Source: Pseudomonas sp. RIT-PI-r (lineage in GTDB: Bacteria; Pseudomonadota; Gammaproteobacteria; Pseudomonadales; Pseudomonadaceae). Taken from it: a DNA stretch of 48,842 bases. Below are positions 1 to 8,721 of this stretch, in pieces (the first letter of the stretch is position 1; each line of letters starts with the position of its first letter). The stretch spans positions 1-48,842 of the forward strand of contig NZ_LIGE01000014.1 of assembly GCF_001297015.1 (NCBI RefSeq). The letters run 5' to 3'. The notes under the pieces are model-generated. The model made no database searches. It was not told the DNA's origin and saw only the letters and a program-made list of their open reading frames with translations. The position numbers and the translations under genes were made by a program.

Positions 1-1
1 A

Positions 2-529
2 CCCCCACCCCCGCCCCCCCAACCGGAGCAACCGGTGGAAGACGAAGACGCGGTCAAGCCACCACCGAAACCGGTGGAGAAACCCAAGCCGATCGAAAAA
101 CCGAAACCAGTCGAAAAGCCGAAACCGCTGAAAAAGGTCGAGCCGCCGAAAGCCCCACCCGCGCCGGCGCAACCGGCTGCACCCGCTGCACCGGCCACTC
201 CGAGCGCGCCGCCAGCGCCTGCAGCCGCGCCGGGCCCGGTCAAGGAATCGGCCGCCGTTTCCGGCCTCGCCAGCCTCGGCAACCCGCCGCCGGAATACCC
301 GTCGCTGGCCCTGCGGCGCAACTGGGAAGGCAGCGTGGTGTTGCGCATTCAGGTGCTGGCCAACGGTCGCGCAGGTTCGGTGACGGTGACCAAATCCAGC
401 GGCAAGCCGCAACTGGATGACGCCGCCGTCGCCGCCGTGAAGAACTGGAAGTTTATTCCGGCCAAACGCGGTGACACGCCGATCGACGGCTTCGCCACGC
501 AGACCATCGATTTCAAATTGCCGCAATAA
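2..529 (+). CDS. tonB: TonB energy transducer, 5' end missing
   Basis: The reading frame is open to the left edge, so the N-terminal membrane anchor lies outside the window; the GTG at 35 is not the true start. The visible part begins with a proline/lysine-rich stretch (repeated EKPKP units, then Ala/Pro-rich sequence), the periplasm-spanning spacer of TonB proteins. The last 80 residues form the TonB C-terminal domain, with the PPEYPSLALRRNWEG segment, a VTVTKSSG strand and a WKFIPAKR segment, as in TonB proteins that touch the TonB box of outer-membrane receptors. exbB follows 48 bp downstream and then exbD, so this is a complete TonB-ExbB-ExbD motor. The receptor at 1892 is the likely client. 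Function as TonB is nearly certain; its specificity is inference from position. Confidence 0.93.
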   Translation, partial: PPPPPPQPEQPVEDEDAVKPPPKPVEKPKPIEKPKPVEKPKPLKKVEPPKAPPAPAQPAAPAAPATPSAPPAPAAAPGPVKESAAVSGLASLGNPPPEYPSLALRRNWEGSVVLRIQVLANGRAGSVTVTKSSGKPQLDDAAVAAVKNWKFIPAKRGDTPIDGFATQTIDFKLPQ

Positions 530-577
530 CGAACGCTCAATCAACGCACAACCGAATAACGCAAGCGAGGTATCACC

Positions 578-1282
578 ATGAACGATTTGTCTTCGATGAT
601 TGTCCCCGGCGTGCTCTGGGGTCTGGTGCTGTTTTCCGTGGTCAGCTGGGCGATCCTGCTGGTCAAGTCGGCGCAGTACCTGCGCCAGAAAGCGCAGAAC
701 AAACAGTTCAGCAAAGCCTTCTGGGGCGCGCCGGATCTGCTCACCGCCGCCGAACACGCCAGCCAGTATCCGGGCGCACTGGCGCGCATCGCCAGCAGTG
801 GTTTCGAGGCGCTGCTGGTGGAAGATTCGCCGCGCACCACGCAACAACTGGCGCACACCATCAACCGTTCGGATCGCCTGGAGCGCAACCTGCGCCAGCA
901 GATCCAGAAGGAACGCCGTTCGCTGGAAAACGGTCAGGCGATCCTCGCCAGTATCGGCAGCACCGCACCGTTCATTGGTCTGTTCGGCACCGTGTGGGGA
1001 ATCATGGAAGCGCTGAAAAGCATCGGCGAAACCGGTTCTGCCAGCCTTGAAGCGGTCGCCGGGCCGATCGGTCACGCACTGATCGCCACTGGCGTCGGTA
1101 TCGCTGTCGCGGTGCCGGCGGTGCTGATTTACAACTTTTTCCTGCGTCGTTTGAAACTTGCTTCGGCCGACATGGATGACTTCGCCCACGACTTCGACGC
1201 CCTCGCCTCGCGCAGTGCGTTTTCCATCAGCCGTCAGGCCATCGCCAGCAAAACCACCACCGCCGTGCGGGAGGCCAGCTGA
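578..1282 (+). CDS. exbB: ExbB/TolQ-family proton channel subunit
   Basis: A 234-residue inner-membrane protein of the MotA/TolQ/ExbB family. A hydrophobic helix lies near residues 10-30 (VLWGLVLFSVVSWAILLV). The conserved core follows at about 125-190: IGSTAPFIGLFGTVWGIMEA, then GPIGHALIATGVGIAVAVPAVLIYNFF, giving the expected three membrane segments. With ExbD it uses the proton gradient to energise TonB. The start ATG has a GCGAGG ribosome site about 8 bp upstream. The stop overlaps the exbD start (TGATG), which implies translational coupling. Sitting directly behind tonB favours ExbB over TolQ. Confidence 0.95.
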   Translation: MNDLSSMIVPGVLWGLVLFSVVSWAILLVKSAQYLRQKAQNKQFSKAFWGAPDLLTAAEHASQYPGALARIASSGFEALLVEDSPRTTQQLAHTINRSDRLERNLRQQIQKERRSLENGQAILASIGSTAPFIGLFGTVWGIMEALKSIGETGSASLEAVAGPIGHALIATGVGIAVAVPAVLIYNFFLRRLKLASADMDDFAHDFDALASRSAFSISRQAIASKTTTAVREAS

Positions 1283-1683
1283 TGTCTTTTTCTACTCAGG
1301 ACAGTGATGAAGTGCTCAGCGAAATGAACGTCACGCCATTGGTCGACGTGATGCTCGTGCTGCTGGTGGTGTTCATCGTCACCGCGCCGCTGATGACCAA
1401 CGCGATCAAAGTCAACCTGCCGAAAACCGACGCCGTCGCCCCCGCCGAGAAAAAAGACCCGGTGGTGGTCAGCGTCGATCAGGACGGCAAGTTCTATCTG
1501 GCGAAAACCGAACTGGCCCCGGAATCCCTCGAAGCCAGCCTCAAGGAGGTCAAGGCCAAGGACGCCGAAGTGCGCGTGCAGTTGCAGGCCGATTCCGCCG
1601 TCAATTACGGCCAGGTGGCGAAAGCCATGGCGTCGATCGAACGCTCGGGCATCACCAAGATTTCGGTGATGACCACCCACTGA
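1282..1683 (+). CDS. exbD: ExbD/TolR-family protein
   Basis: A 133-residue single-pass inner-membrane protein. The segment MNVTPLVDVMLVLLVVFIV (about residues 14-32) carries the conserved Asp within the membrane helix that takes part in proton flow in ExbD/TolR. The rest is a periplasmic domain ending in SGITKISVMTTH. The start overlaps the exbB stop by one base. Length and order (tonB-exbB-exbD) match a dedicated TonB motor. Together with the next gene it suggests an energised uptake locus. Confidence 0.95.
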   Translation: MSFSTQDSDEVLSEMNVTPLVDVMLVLLVVFIVTAPLMTNAIKVNLPKTDAVAPAEKKDPVVVSVDQDGKFYLAKTELAPESLEASLKEVKAKDAEVRVQLQADSAVNYGQVAKAMASIERSGITKISVMTTH

Positions 1684-1693
1684 GTGCGGTGCC

Positions 1694-1717
1694 GGGCGCG
1701 CAGTGAAAGACGCGCCC
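1694..1717 (+). terminator. Hairpin after exbD
   Basis: GGGCGCG (1694-1700) pairs with CGCGCCC (1711-1717) around a 10-base loop, 11 bp after the exbD stop. No T-run follows, so it is at best a weak or Rho-assisted terminator or an mRNA 3' stabiliser. Confidence 0.35.
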
Positions 1718-1891
1718 GCCACCGCCCGCTGAATCCTGTCGCAACCAGCCGACCGAAAAAACGCCACGCGTCTTCGGAGGGGATCGGCTTGCTTGAAGAA
1801 AGTGGTTTTCCGCACGCGGTATCACCGAAAGCGGAGCAATGAGGGGCTCACAAGGCCAATTCGATAACGTCTGATAAAGTCGGAAACAACC

Positions 1892-4603
1892 ATGCTGATG
1901 AACACTCCACGCTTCACGCTCAAACCCTTGGTGGCAACGATTTCTCGTCACCGTTTTGTTCCGTTGTATCTGGTGGCCATGGGGATGGGCGCCGGGACCG
2001 TGCAAGCCGCCGAAGAAGACAGCGCGGCCGTGCCCGCTGCGGCGGCAGTGGTTGCGCCGACCACACAACTGCAACGGGTCGAAGTGACGGGTTCGGCGAT
2101 TCGCCGGGTCGACGCGGAAACAGCGGTGCCGATCACCATTCTCAAGGCTGACGAGCTGCGCAAACAGGGCGTGACCACCACCGCCGAACTGGTCCAGCGC
2201 ATCACCGGCAGCCAGTCGATCAACAACAGTGCCGGCTCGGTCGGCGCGGCGACGGGCGGCGCCTCGTTCGCCGACATGCGCGGCATCGGCGCGAACAAGA
2301 CGCTGGTCTTGCTCAACGGTCGACGCTTGGCCAACAACGCCTTGTCGGGCACCAACTCGGCCGGCGGTGCGGTGGATCTGAACATGATCCCGTTTGCCGC
2401 CATCGAACGGGTGGAAGTCCTGCGCGACGGCGCCTCGGCCTTGTACGGCACCGACGCCATCGGCGGCGTGATCAACTTCATCACCAAGAAATCCATGACC
2501 GACGGCCAACTGACCCTCGGCGGCGAAACCCCGACCCACAGCGGTGGCGGTGCAACCAAAGACATGAGCGCCAGTTGGGGCTACGGCGATCTGCAAGAAG
2601 ACCGCTTCAACGTCCTCGGCGTGTTCAACTACAACAAGCAGCAAAACCTCGACGCCAACGACCGCTCCTTCGCCCGTGACTACGATCCCGGTCGCGGCCT
2701 CGATCAGACCTCCGGCACTGCATTCCCCGGCAACTACAGCCAGAACGGCAACGCCACCAACCCGCTGGCCAACAGCAATTGCAACGGGCCGAACCTGGTC
2801 GCGCGCGACGGCTTGTGCCGCTTCAGCACCCGCGAATACATCGACCTGATTCCGCAAACCGAGAAGACTTCGTTCTTCGGCAAGACCACCGGCAAACTCG
2901 CCGACGACCACAACGTCAATCTCGAATACTTCTGGTCGCGCAACAACAACGCCACCGCTGTCGGCCCGGCGCCGTTGACCGGTCTGACTCTCGACGGCTC
3001 GTCGCCCTACTACCCTGGCAACGGCATCACTCCAGCGCCGACCGATTTCACCCTCGACCCGACCCAACCGGTCGATGTGAACTGGCGCGAAACCGCCGCC
3101 GGCCCGCGCGAATCGAAAGACCAAAACACCAGCCAGCGCTTTCTGCTGAGTTTCGATGGTCTGGTTGGCGGCTGGGACTACAACGTCGGCGCTTCGTACA
3201 ACCAGAACAAAATCGTCTCCAGCGTTACCAGCGGTTATGTCAGCGATCAAGCGATGATCAATGGTCTGGCCAGCGGTTTGCTCAACCCGTTCGGTCCGCA
3301 GTCCGCTGCCGGTCAGCAGTATATCGACAACGCGGCGTACCACGGTGCCTACACCACCGCCGTCGGCCGGGTCGCCGGTTTTGACGGGCGCATCAGCCGT
3401 GAAATTGGCGACTGGTTCGGTGCAGGCCCGTCCGGCCTGGCCTTGGGCGGTGAATACCGCAAAGAGAAATTCCACCAGGATTTCGAGTCGTTCGCCGGTG
3501 ACATCCAGAGCCTCGGTATCGACCCGGCCGGCAGCGTCGAGGGCGACCGCAGCGTGAAAGCCGCCTACGCGGAAATCAACGTACCGGTACTCGACAGCCT
3601 CGAACTGTCCGCCGCCGTGCGCCACGACAAATACAGCGACTTCGGCAGCACCACCAACCCGAAATACTCGTTCCGTTATCAGCCATTGAAAGAGCTGGTG
3701 GTGCGTGGTGCGTACAGCGAAGGTTTCCGTGCGCCGTCGCTGTATGAGTTGTATTCGCCGCGCAGCATCACCTTCACCCAGGGCTACTACAACGACCCGG
3801 TGCTGTGTACCGGCGGCGTGGTGCAACCGGGCGGCAACGGTGGCCGCGATTGCGGTCAGCAGTTCCTCAATCAGATTGGCGGCAACGAAGATCTGGCCCC
3901 GGAGAAGGCACGAAACGTAACGCTGGGCTTCGTCTATCAGCCGATCAACAACCTCTCGGTGGGTCTGGATTTCTGGTGGATTCACATCTCCAACCAGATC
4001 CAGCCGTTCCCGGAATCCACCGTGTTTGATCAGTCCGGTTCCTACCCGGACCGCTTCGTGCGCAACGCCGACGGCACGCTCAACTACATCGTCACCGGCA
4101 ACGCCAACCTCGGCATCGTCGAAACCAACGGTGTCGACGTATCGCTCGACTATCGCTTCCCGAACACACCGTACGGTCAGTTCGGTCTGGGGCTGCAAGG
4201 CACTTACGTCGACGAATACGACTTCCAGAGCACCATCAAAGGCCCGTTCACCGACAAGGTCGGCGACTTCCAGGGTGACGGCGTGATCGCGCGCTGGAAA
4301 CACAACCTCACCGGCAGCTGGACCTTCGGCGCGGCGCGGGCGGCGCTGACCACCCGCTTCACCACCGGCTACAACGACTACGACCGCGATACCCACGCGC
4401 GCGTGGCGTCGTATTCGGTGTGGGACCTGTCGGCCGGCTACACCTTCAACAAGGTGCTGGATGTCGATGCCGGGATGAAAAACATGTTCGACCGCAACCC
4501 ACCGTTCTCCAACCAGGCCTACAACTTCCAGAGCGGCTATGACCCGCGTTACACCGACCCGCTGGGCCGTACTTTGTTTGCGCGCATGACGTACCACTTC
4601 TAA
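1892..4603 (+). CDS. TonB-dependent outer-membrane receptor, substrate unknown
   Basis: A 903-residue receptor. A long basic signal region ends near VQA-AEE (about residue 35). The plug domain runs from about residue 60 (LQRVEVTGSAIRRVD) through TLVLLNGRRL and the conserved IERVEVLRDGASALYGTDAIGGVINFITKK segment (about 170-195). A 22-strand-type barrel follows and includes GAYSEGFRAPSLYELYSP; the protein ends in the typical aromatic RMTYHF. No STN signalling domain is present, so it is not a FecA-type transducer. No convincing Fur box was seen in the 208 bp upstream. Its place between tonB-exbBD and a yej-type peptide importer suggests a peptide or peptide-like ligand, which is inference. Size and plug style also resemble receptors for non-iron substrates. 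Confidence 0.93.
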   Translation: MLMNTPRFTLKPLVATISRHRFVPLYLVAMGMGAGTVQAAEEDSAAVPAAAAVVAPTTQLQRVEVTGSAIRRVDAETAVPITILKADELRKQGVTTTAELVQRITGSQSINNSAGSVGAATGGASFADMRGIGANKTLVLLNGRRLANNALSGTNSAGGAVDLNMIPFAAIERVEVLRDGASALYGTDAIGGVINFITKKSMTDGQLTLGGETPTHSGGGATKDMSASWGYGDLQEDRFNVLGVFNYNKQQNLDANDRSFARDYDPGRGLDQTSGTAFPGNYSQNGNATNPLANSNCNGPNLVARDGLCRFSTREYIDLIPQTEKTSFFGKTTGKLADDHNVNLEYFWSRNNNATAVGPAPLTGLTLDGSSPYYPGNGITPAPTDFTLDPTQPVDVNWRETAAGPRESKDQNTSQRFLLSFDGLVGGWDYNVGASYNQNKIVSSVTSGYVSDQAMINGLASGLLNPFGPQSAAGQQYIDNAAYHGAYTTAVGRVAGFDGRISREIGDWFGAGPSGLALGGEYRKEKFHQDFESFAGDIQSLGIDPAGSVEGDRSVKAAYAEINVPVLDSLELSAAVRHDKYSDFGSTTNPKYSFRYQPLKELVVRGAYSEGFRAPSLYELYSPRSITFTQGYYNDPVLCTGGVVQPGGNGGRDCGQQFLNQIGGNEDLAPEKARNVTLGFVYQPINNLSVGLDFWWIHISNQIQPFPESTVFDQSGSYPDRFVRNADGTLNYIVTGNANLGIVETNGVDVSLDYRFPNTPYGQFGLGLQGTYVDEYDFQSTIKGPFTDKVGDFQGDGVIARWKHNLTGSWTFGAARAALTTRFTTGYNDYDRDTHARVASYSVWDLSAGYTFNKVLDVDAGMKNMFDRNPPFSNQAYNFQSGYDPRYTDPLGRTLFARMTYHF

Positions 4604-4621
4604 AGAACGAGCACCGCAAAA

Positions 4622-4717
4622 CCCTGTGGGAGCTGGCTTGCCAGCGATGGCGGTGTGTCAGTGAAGTAGATATCGACTGACACGACGCTATCGCTGGCAA
4701 GCCAGCTCCCACAAGGG
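4622..4717. repeat. REPIN, class A (GGGAGCTGGCTTGCCAGCGAT)
   Basis: Two REP palindromes with CTGGCTTGCCAGC cores face each other (GTGGGAGCTGG... and ...CCAGCTCCCAC) around a 40-50 bp spacer. It lies between the receptor and yejA, 18 bp after the receptor stop. Confidence 0.92.
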
Positions 4718-4753
4718 TTCCGTGACCATTCAGGGATTTTTGGGAGTGATTTC

Positions 4754-6619
4754 ATGAGTTTTTTGCGCAACATGGCGGGCCTGCTTCTGGGCAGTGCGCT
4801 GCTGTGCACCGGCACCTCGGCGTTGGCCGGCGGCAGTTATGCGCTGACGGTGTACGGCGAGGCGCCGAAGTATCCGGCGAACTTTCAGCACTTTGATTTC
4901 GTTGATCCCAAAGCGCCCAAGGGCGGTTCGCTGAGTCGCGCGTCGATGGAAATCGGCCAGTACAACTACATCAGCCCGTATGCCGATCAGGGCATCTCCG
5001 TGGTGCAGGTCAATGACTGGGTGTACTCGCCGCTGGCGTTCCGCTCGCTTGACGAGCCGTACACCGTTTACGCGCTGGTCGCGCAGCAGATCGAGCGCGA
5101 CCCGCAAGGCTTGTGGGTGCGTTTCACCCTCAATCCGAAAGCACGCTTCGCCGACGGCACGCCGATCACCGCCGAAGACGTGCGCTACACCTTCAACCTG
5201 CTGATGACCAAGGGCAGTCTGAGTTATCGCCAGCAATACGCCGACGTCCAGGACGTGCAAATCGAAGGCCCACGGCAGGTGCGTTTCACCTTCAAGAACA
5301 ACCTCAACCGCACCCTGGCGCTGGATCTGGCGACGATGCGCATCGTCCCCGAGCACTGGTGGCAAACCCGCGACTTCGCCAATGGCGGCGGTTTCGAGCC
5401 ACCGCTGGGCAGCGGCCCGTACCGGGTGAGCAAGGTCGACGCCGGGCGCAGCATCAGTTTTCAACGCGATCCGGAATGGTGGGGCAAGGACCTGCCGGTG
5501 AGCCGCGGGATGTACAACTTCGACACGCTCACGGTGAATTTCTACGGTGACACCGACGTCGCCCGTCAACTGCTGCAGGCCGGTGCGTTCGACTACAACC
5601 GCGAGTTTTCTTCGTCCGGTTACGTGGTCGGCTACGACAGCCCGGCACTGCGTGATGGACGTTTGCAGCAATCGATTCTGGCGCCGGAAAAACCCACCAC
5701 CGCCCAAGGTTTCGTCTTCAACCTGCAGAACCCGATCTTTCAGGATCGCCGCGTGCGCCAGGCGATCAGCCTCTTGTGGGATTTCGAGTGGACCAACAAG
5801 CAGATGATGCGCGGCTTCTACGTGCGTCAGAACAGCTTCTGGCCAAAGAGCGAAATGGCCGCCACCGCGCTGCCTGATGCCGAGGAATTGAAGATCCTCG
5901 AACCGCTGCGTGGGCAGATCCCCGACGAAGTTTTCACCAAGGTGTATGAGGCGCCGAAAACCGATGGCAGCGGCTACATCCGCGACAAGCAACTGCAAGC
6001 GCTGAAGCTGCTCGCCGAGGCTGGCTGGACGCCGCACCACAATCGTCTGGTCAACGCTGCCGGTGAGCCGCTGGAGTTCACTTTTCTCGACGGCCAAGGC
6101 GGCTTCGACCGCATGCTGTTGCCGTTCAAACGCACCCTCGCGCAGATCGGCATCATCCTCAACCTGCGGCGGATCGACTCGGCGCAATACATCAACCGCC
6201 TCAACGCCCGTGACTACGACATGATCGTCGCCACTTTCCCGCGCAGCGGCGACCCGATCGTCTCCCCCGGCCGCGAGCTGTACAGCCTGTATGCCTCGCA
6301 AAGTGCCACGCAAGTCGGCAGTTCCAATTCGATGGCGCTGGCCAATCCGGCGGTCGATCAATTGATCGACGGGCTGGTTCAGGCCAACACCCGCGAAGCC
6401 ATGGTGCATTACGCCCGCGCCCTCGACCGGGTGCTGCAATGGGGTTACTACATGATTCCCAACTATTACTCCAAAGGCACGCCGACGGTGTACCAGAACC
6501 GCTTCGGCATACCCCCCGTGCAACCGGCGTACGACGAAGGCCTCAGCACTTGGTGGGAGGTATCGGCCAAGGCGCTGACCAGCCAGCAGATGCACAGCCA
6601 GCTTGCGGGGGGCCAGTGA
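4754..6619 (+). CDS. yejA: Peptide-type ABC transporter substrate-binding protein (YejA-like)
   Basis: A 621-residue periplasmic binding protein of the SBP_bac_5 (cluster C, oligopeptide) family. A Sec signal peptide occupies about residues 1-25 and is probably cleaved after SALA. YejA-like landmarks are the early [25 protein letters not shown] segment, [25 protein letters not shown] near residue 130, and [29 protein letters not shown] near 215. A GGGAGTG ribosome site precedes the ATG. The yejB start lies one base after the stop, so all four yej genes look like one operon. Related Pseudomonas systems (npp) take up short peptides and peptidyl-nucleoside antibiotics. The substrate here is not established. 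Confidence 0.92.
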   Translation: MSFLRNMAGLLLGSALLCTGTSALAGGSYALTVYGEAPKYPANFQHFDFVDPKAPKGGSLSRASMEIGQYNYISPYADQGISVVQVNDWVYSPLAFRSLDEPYTVYALVAQQIERDPQGLWVRFTLNPKARFADGTPITAEDVRYTFNLLMTKGSLSYRQQYADVQDVQIEGPRQVRFTFKNNLNRTLALDLATMRIVPEHWWQTRDFANGGGFEPPLGSGPYRVSKVDAGRSISFQRDPEWWGKDLPVSRGMYNFDTLTVNFYGDTDVARQLLQAGAFDYNREFSSSGYVVGYDSPALRDGRLQQSILAPEKPTTAQGFVFNLQNPIFQDRRVRQAISLLWDFEWTNKQMMRGFYVRQNSFWPKSEMAATALPDAEELKILEPLRGQIPDEVFTKVYEAPKTDGSGYIRDKQLQALKLLAEAGWTPHHNRLVNAAGEPLEFTFLDGQGGFDRMLLPFKRTLAQIGIILNLRRIDSAQYINRLNARDYDMIVATFPRSGDPIVSPGRELYSLYASQSATQVGSSNSMALANPAVDQLIDGLVQANTREAMVHYARALDRVLQWGYYMIPNYYSKGTPTVYQNRFGIPPVQPAYDEGLSTWWEVSAKALTSQQMHSQLAGGQ

Positions 6620-6620
6620 C

Positions 6621-7685
6621 ATGTTGCGTTATCTGAGTCGACGCTTGCTGCTGATCATCCCCACGCTGCTGTGCATTCTGGTGGTGAATTTTCTCATCGT
6701 GCAGGCCGCGCCGGGTGGTCCGGTCGAGCAAGCTATCGCCCGTCTGCAAGGCTTCAGCGGACACAGCATGGGCGGCGGTGGCGAGGTCGCCGCAATTGGC
6801 GGTGCCGGGCGCAGCAGCCGGGGTCTCGACCCGGCGCTGATCGAGGAAATCAAACACCACTACGGCTTCGACAAACCGCTGCATGAACGCCTGTGGCTGA
6901 TGCTGAAAAACTATGCGCAGCTGGATCTGGGCAGCAGTTTCTTTCGCGGCGCCAAGGTCACCGACCTGATCGTGCAGAAGTTGCCGGTGTCGCTGTCGCT
7001 GGGCTTGTGGGCGACGCTGATCACTTACCTGATTTCCATTCCGCTGGGCATTCGCAAAGCGATCAAGAACGGCAGCGCGTTTGATGTCTGGAGCAGCACG
7101 GCGATCATCATCGGTTACGCGATGCCAGCGTTCCTCTTCGCGATTCTGTTGATCGTGGTGTTTGCCGGCGGCAGCTACGTCAACTGGTTTCCGGTGCAGG
7201 GGCTGGTCTCGGACAACTTCGACAGCCTCAGCACCTTGGGCAAGGTCGGCGACTATCTCTGGCATTTGGTGTTGCCAGTGACGGCGCTGGTGATCGGCGG
7301 CTTCGCCACGCTGACGATCCTGACGAAAAACAGCTTCCTCAACGAGATCAGCCGCCAGTACGTGATCACCGCGCGGGCCAAGGGCCTGACCGAGCGCCGC
7401 GTGCTCTACGGCCATGTGTTTCGCAACGCCATGTTGTTGGTGGTGGCGGGTGTGCCGTCGGCACTGATCGAGGTGTTTTTCGCCGGCTCCTTACTGATCG
7501 AAACCATCTTCAACCTCGACGGCCTCGGGCGCATGAGTTACGAGGCGGCAGTGTCGCGCGACTATCCGGTGGTGTTCGGCGCGCTGTTCCTGTTCACCCT
7601 GTTCGGGCTGTTGATCAAGCTTATCGGCGACCTCTGCTACACCCTGCTCGACCCGCGCATCGACTTCTCGGCGAGGACTGCCTGA
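6621..7685 (+). CDS. yejB: Peptide ABC transporter permease (YejB-like)
   Basis: A 354-residue inner-membrane permease of the BPD_transp_1 family. The start ATG at 6621 is chosen because it follows the yejA stop by one base and gives the standard N terminus [35 protein letters not shown] YejB-like insertion rich in glycine follows. The cytoplasmic coupling loop (EAA region) reads [30 protein letters not shown] (about residues 245-275). At least five further hydrophobic segments are visible. The stop overlaps the yejE start by one base. Confidence 0.93.
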   Translation: MLRYLSRRLLLIIPTLLCILVVNFLIVQAAPGGPVEQAIARLQGFSGHSMGGGGEVAAIGGAGRSSRGLDPALIEEIKHHYGFDKPLHERLWLMLKNYAQLDLGSSFFRGAKVTDLIVQKLPVSLSLGLWATLITYLISIPLGIRKAIKNGSAFDVWSSTAIIIGYAMPAFLFAILLIVVFAGGSYVNWFPVQGLVSDNFDSLSTLGKVGDYLWHLVLPVTALVIGGFATLTILTKNSFLNEISRQYVITARAKGLTERRVLYGHVFRNAMLLVVAGVPSALIEVFFAGSLLIETIFNLDGLGRMSYEAAVSRDYPVVFGALFLFTLFGLLIKLIGDLCYTLLDPRIDFSARTA

Positions 7686-8707
7686 TGTTCACTCTGTCTC
7701 CTCTCGGTCAGCGCCGCGTTGCGCAATTCAAAGCCAATCGGCGCGGGCGCTGGTCGTTGTGGCTGTTTTTCGGTCTGTGCCTGATTTGCCTTGGCGGCGA
7801 GTTGATCGCCAACGACAAGCCGCTGGTGGTCCGTTATCACGACGCTTTCTACTTCCCGATCCTCAGTGATTACCTGGAAACCGACTTCGGTGGTGAGCTG
7901 CCGTTTCAACCGGATTACGCCAGCGGCTACGTGCACAAGCTGATCGAGGATCAGGGCGGCTGGATGCTGTTTCCGCCGATTCCGTTCAGCTACGACACGG
8001 TCAATTACGACCTCAGCGAACCAGCGCCGAGCCCACCGTCCTCAAGCAATTGGCTGGGCACCGATGATCAGGCGCGCGACGTGTTGGCGCGGGTGATTTT
8101 CGGCACGCGGATTTCGATTCTGTTTGCGCTGATCCTTACCGGCATCAGTGCGTTTATCGGCATCGTTGCCGGGGCATTGCAGGGTTATTACGGCGGTTGG
8201 GTCGACTTGCTCGGGCAGCGCGTGCTGGAGATCTGGTCGGGGTTGCCGGTGCTGTACCTGCTGATCATTTTGTCCGGGTTTGTCTCGCCGAGTTTCTGGT
8301 GGCTGTTGGGGATCATGGCGCTGTTTTCCTGGCTGGCACTGGTCGATGTGGTGCGTGCCGAGTTCCTGCGTGGGCGCAATCTGGAATACGTCAAAGCCGC
8401 GCGGGCACTGGGCCTGACCGACAACGAGCTGATGTGCCGGCACATCCTGCCCAATGCGATGACTTCCACCCTCACCTACCTGCCGTTCATTCTGACCGGC
8501 GCCATCGCCACCCTGACTGCGCTGGATTTTCTCGGTTTCGGCATGCCGGCGGGCACCGCGTCGCTGGGCGAATTGATCGGTCAGGCCAAGCGCAATCTGC
8601 AAGCGCCGTGGCTGGGGCTGACGGCTTTTTTTGCCTTGGCGCTGATTCTGTCGTTGTTGGTTTTCATCGGTGAAGCCTGCCGTGATGCATTCGATCCACG
8701 ATCTTGA
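7685..8707 (+). CDS. yejE: Peptide ABC transporter permease (YejE-like)
   Basis: A 340-residue permease, partner of YejB. After an N-terminal membrane segment (WSLWLFFGLCLICLGGELIA) there is a roughly 90-residue periplasmic stretch, then SSNWLGTDDQARDVLARVIFGTRISI, the conserved start of the DppC/YejE transport domain. The coupling loop is LEYVKAARALGLTDNELMCRHILPNAM (about 235-262). It is translated from an ATG overlapping the yejB stop. The stop is 14 bp before the yejF ATG. Confidence 0.94.
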   Translation: MFTLSPLGQRRVAQFKANRRGRWSLWLFFGLCLICLGGELIANDKPLVVRYHDAFYFPILSDYLETDFGGELPFQPDYASGYVHKLIEDQGGWMLFPPIPFSYDTVNYDLSEPAPSPPSSSNWLGTDDQARDVLARVIFGTRISILFALILTGISAFIGIVAGALQGYYGGWVDLLGQRVLEIWSGLPVLYLLIILSGFVSPSFWWLLGIMALFSWLALVDVVRAEFLRGRNLEYVKAARALGLTDNELMCRHILPNAMTSTLTYLPFILTGAIATLTALDFLGFGMPAGTASLGELIGQAKRNLQAPWLGLTAFFALALILSLLVFIGEACRDAFDPRS

Positions 8708-8721
8708 GCCAAGGAGCTGAG

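Noticed and set aside
1652..4597. A 981-codon minus-strand open frame opposite the TonB-dependent receptor
   Set aside because: A shadow of high-GC codon use; the plus strand encodes a complete receptor with clear plug and barrel motifs.
4730..6622. A 630-codon minus-strand frame opposite yejA
   Set aside because: No recognisable domain, and it lies wholly over a well-supported gene of a tight operon.
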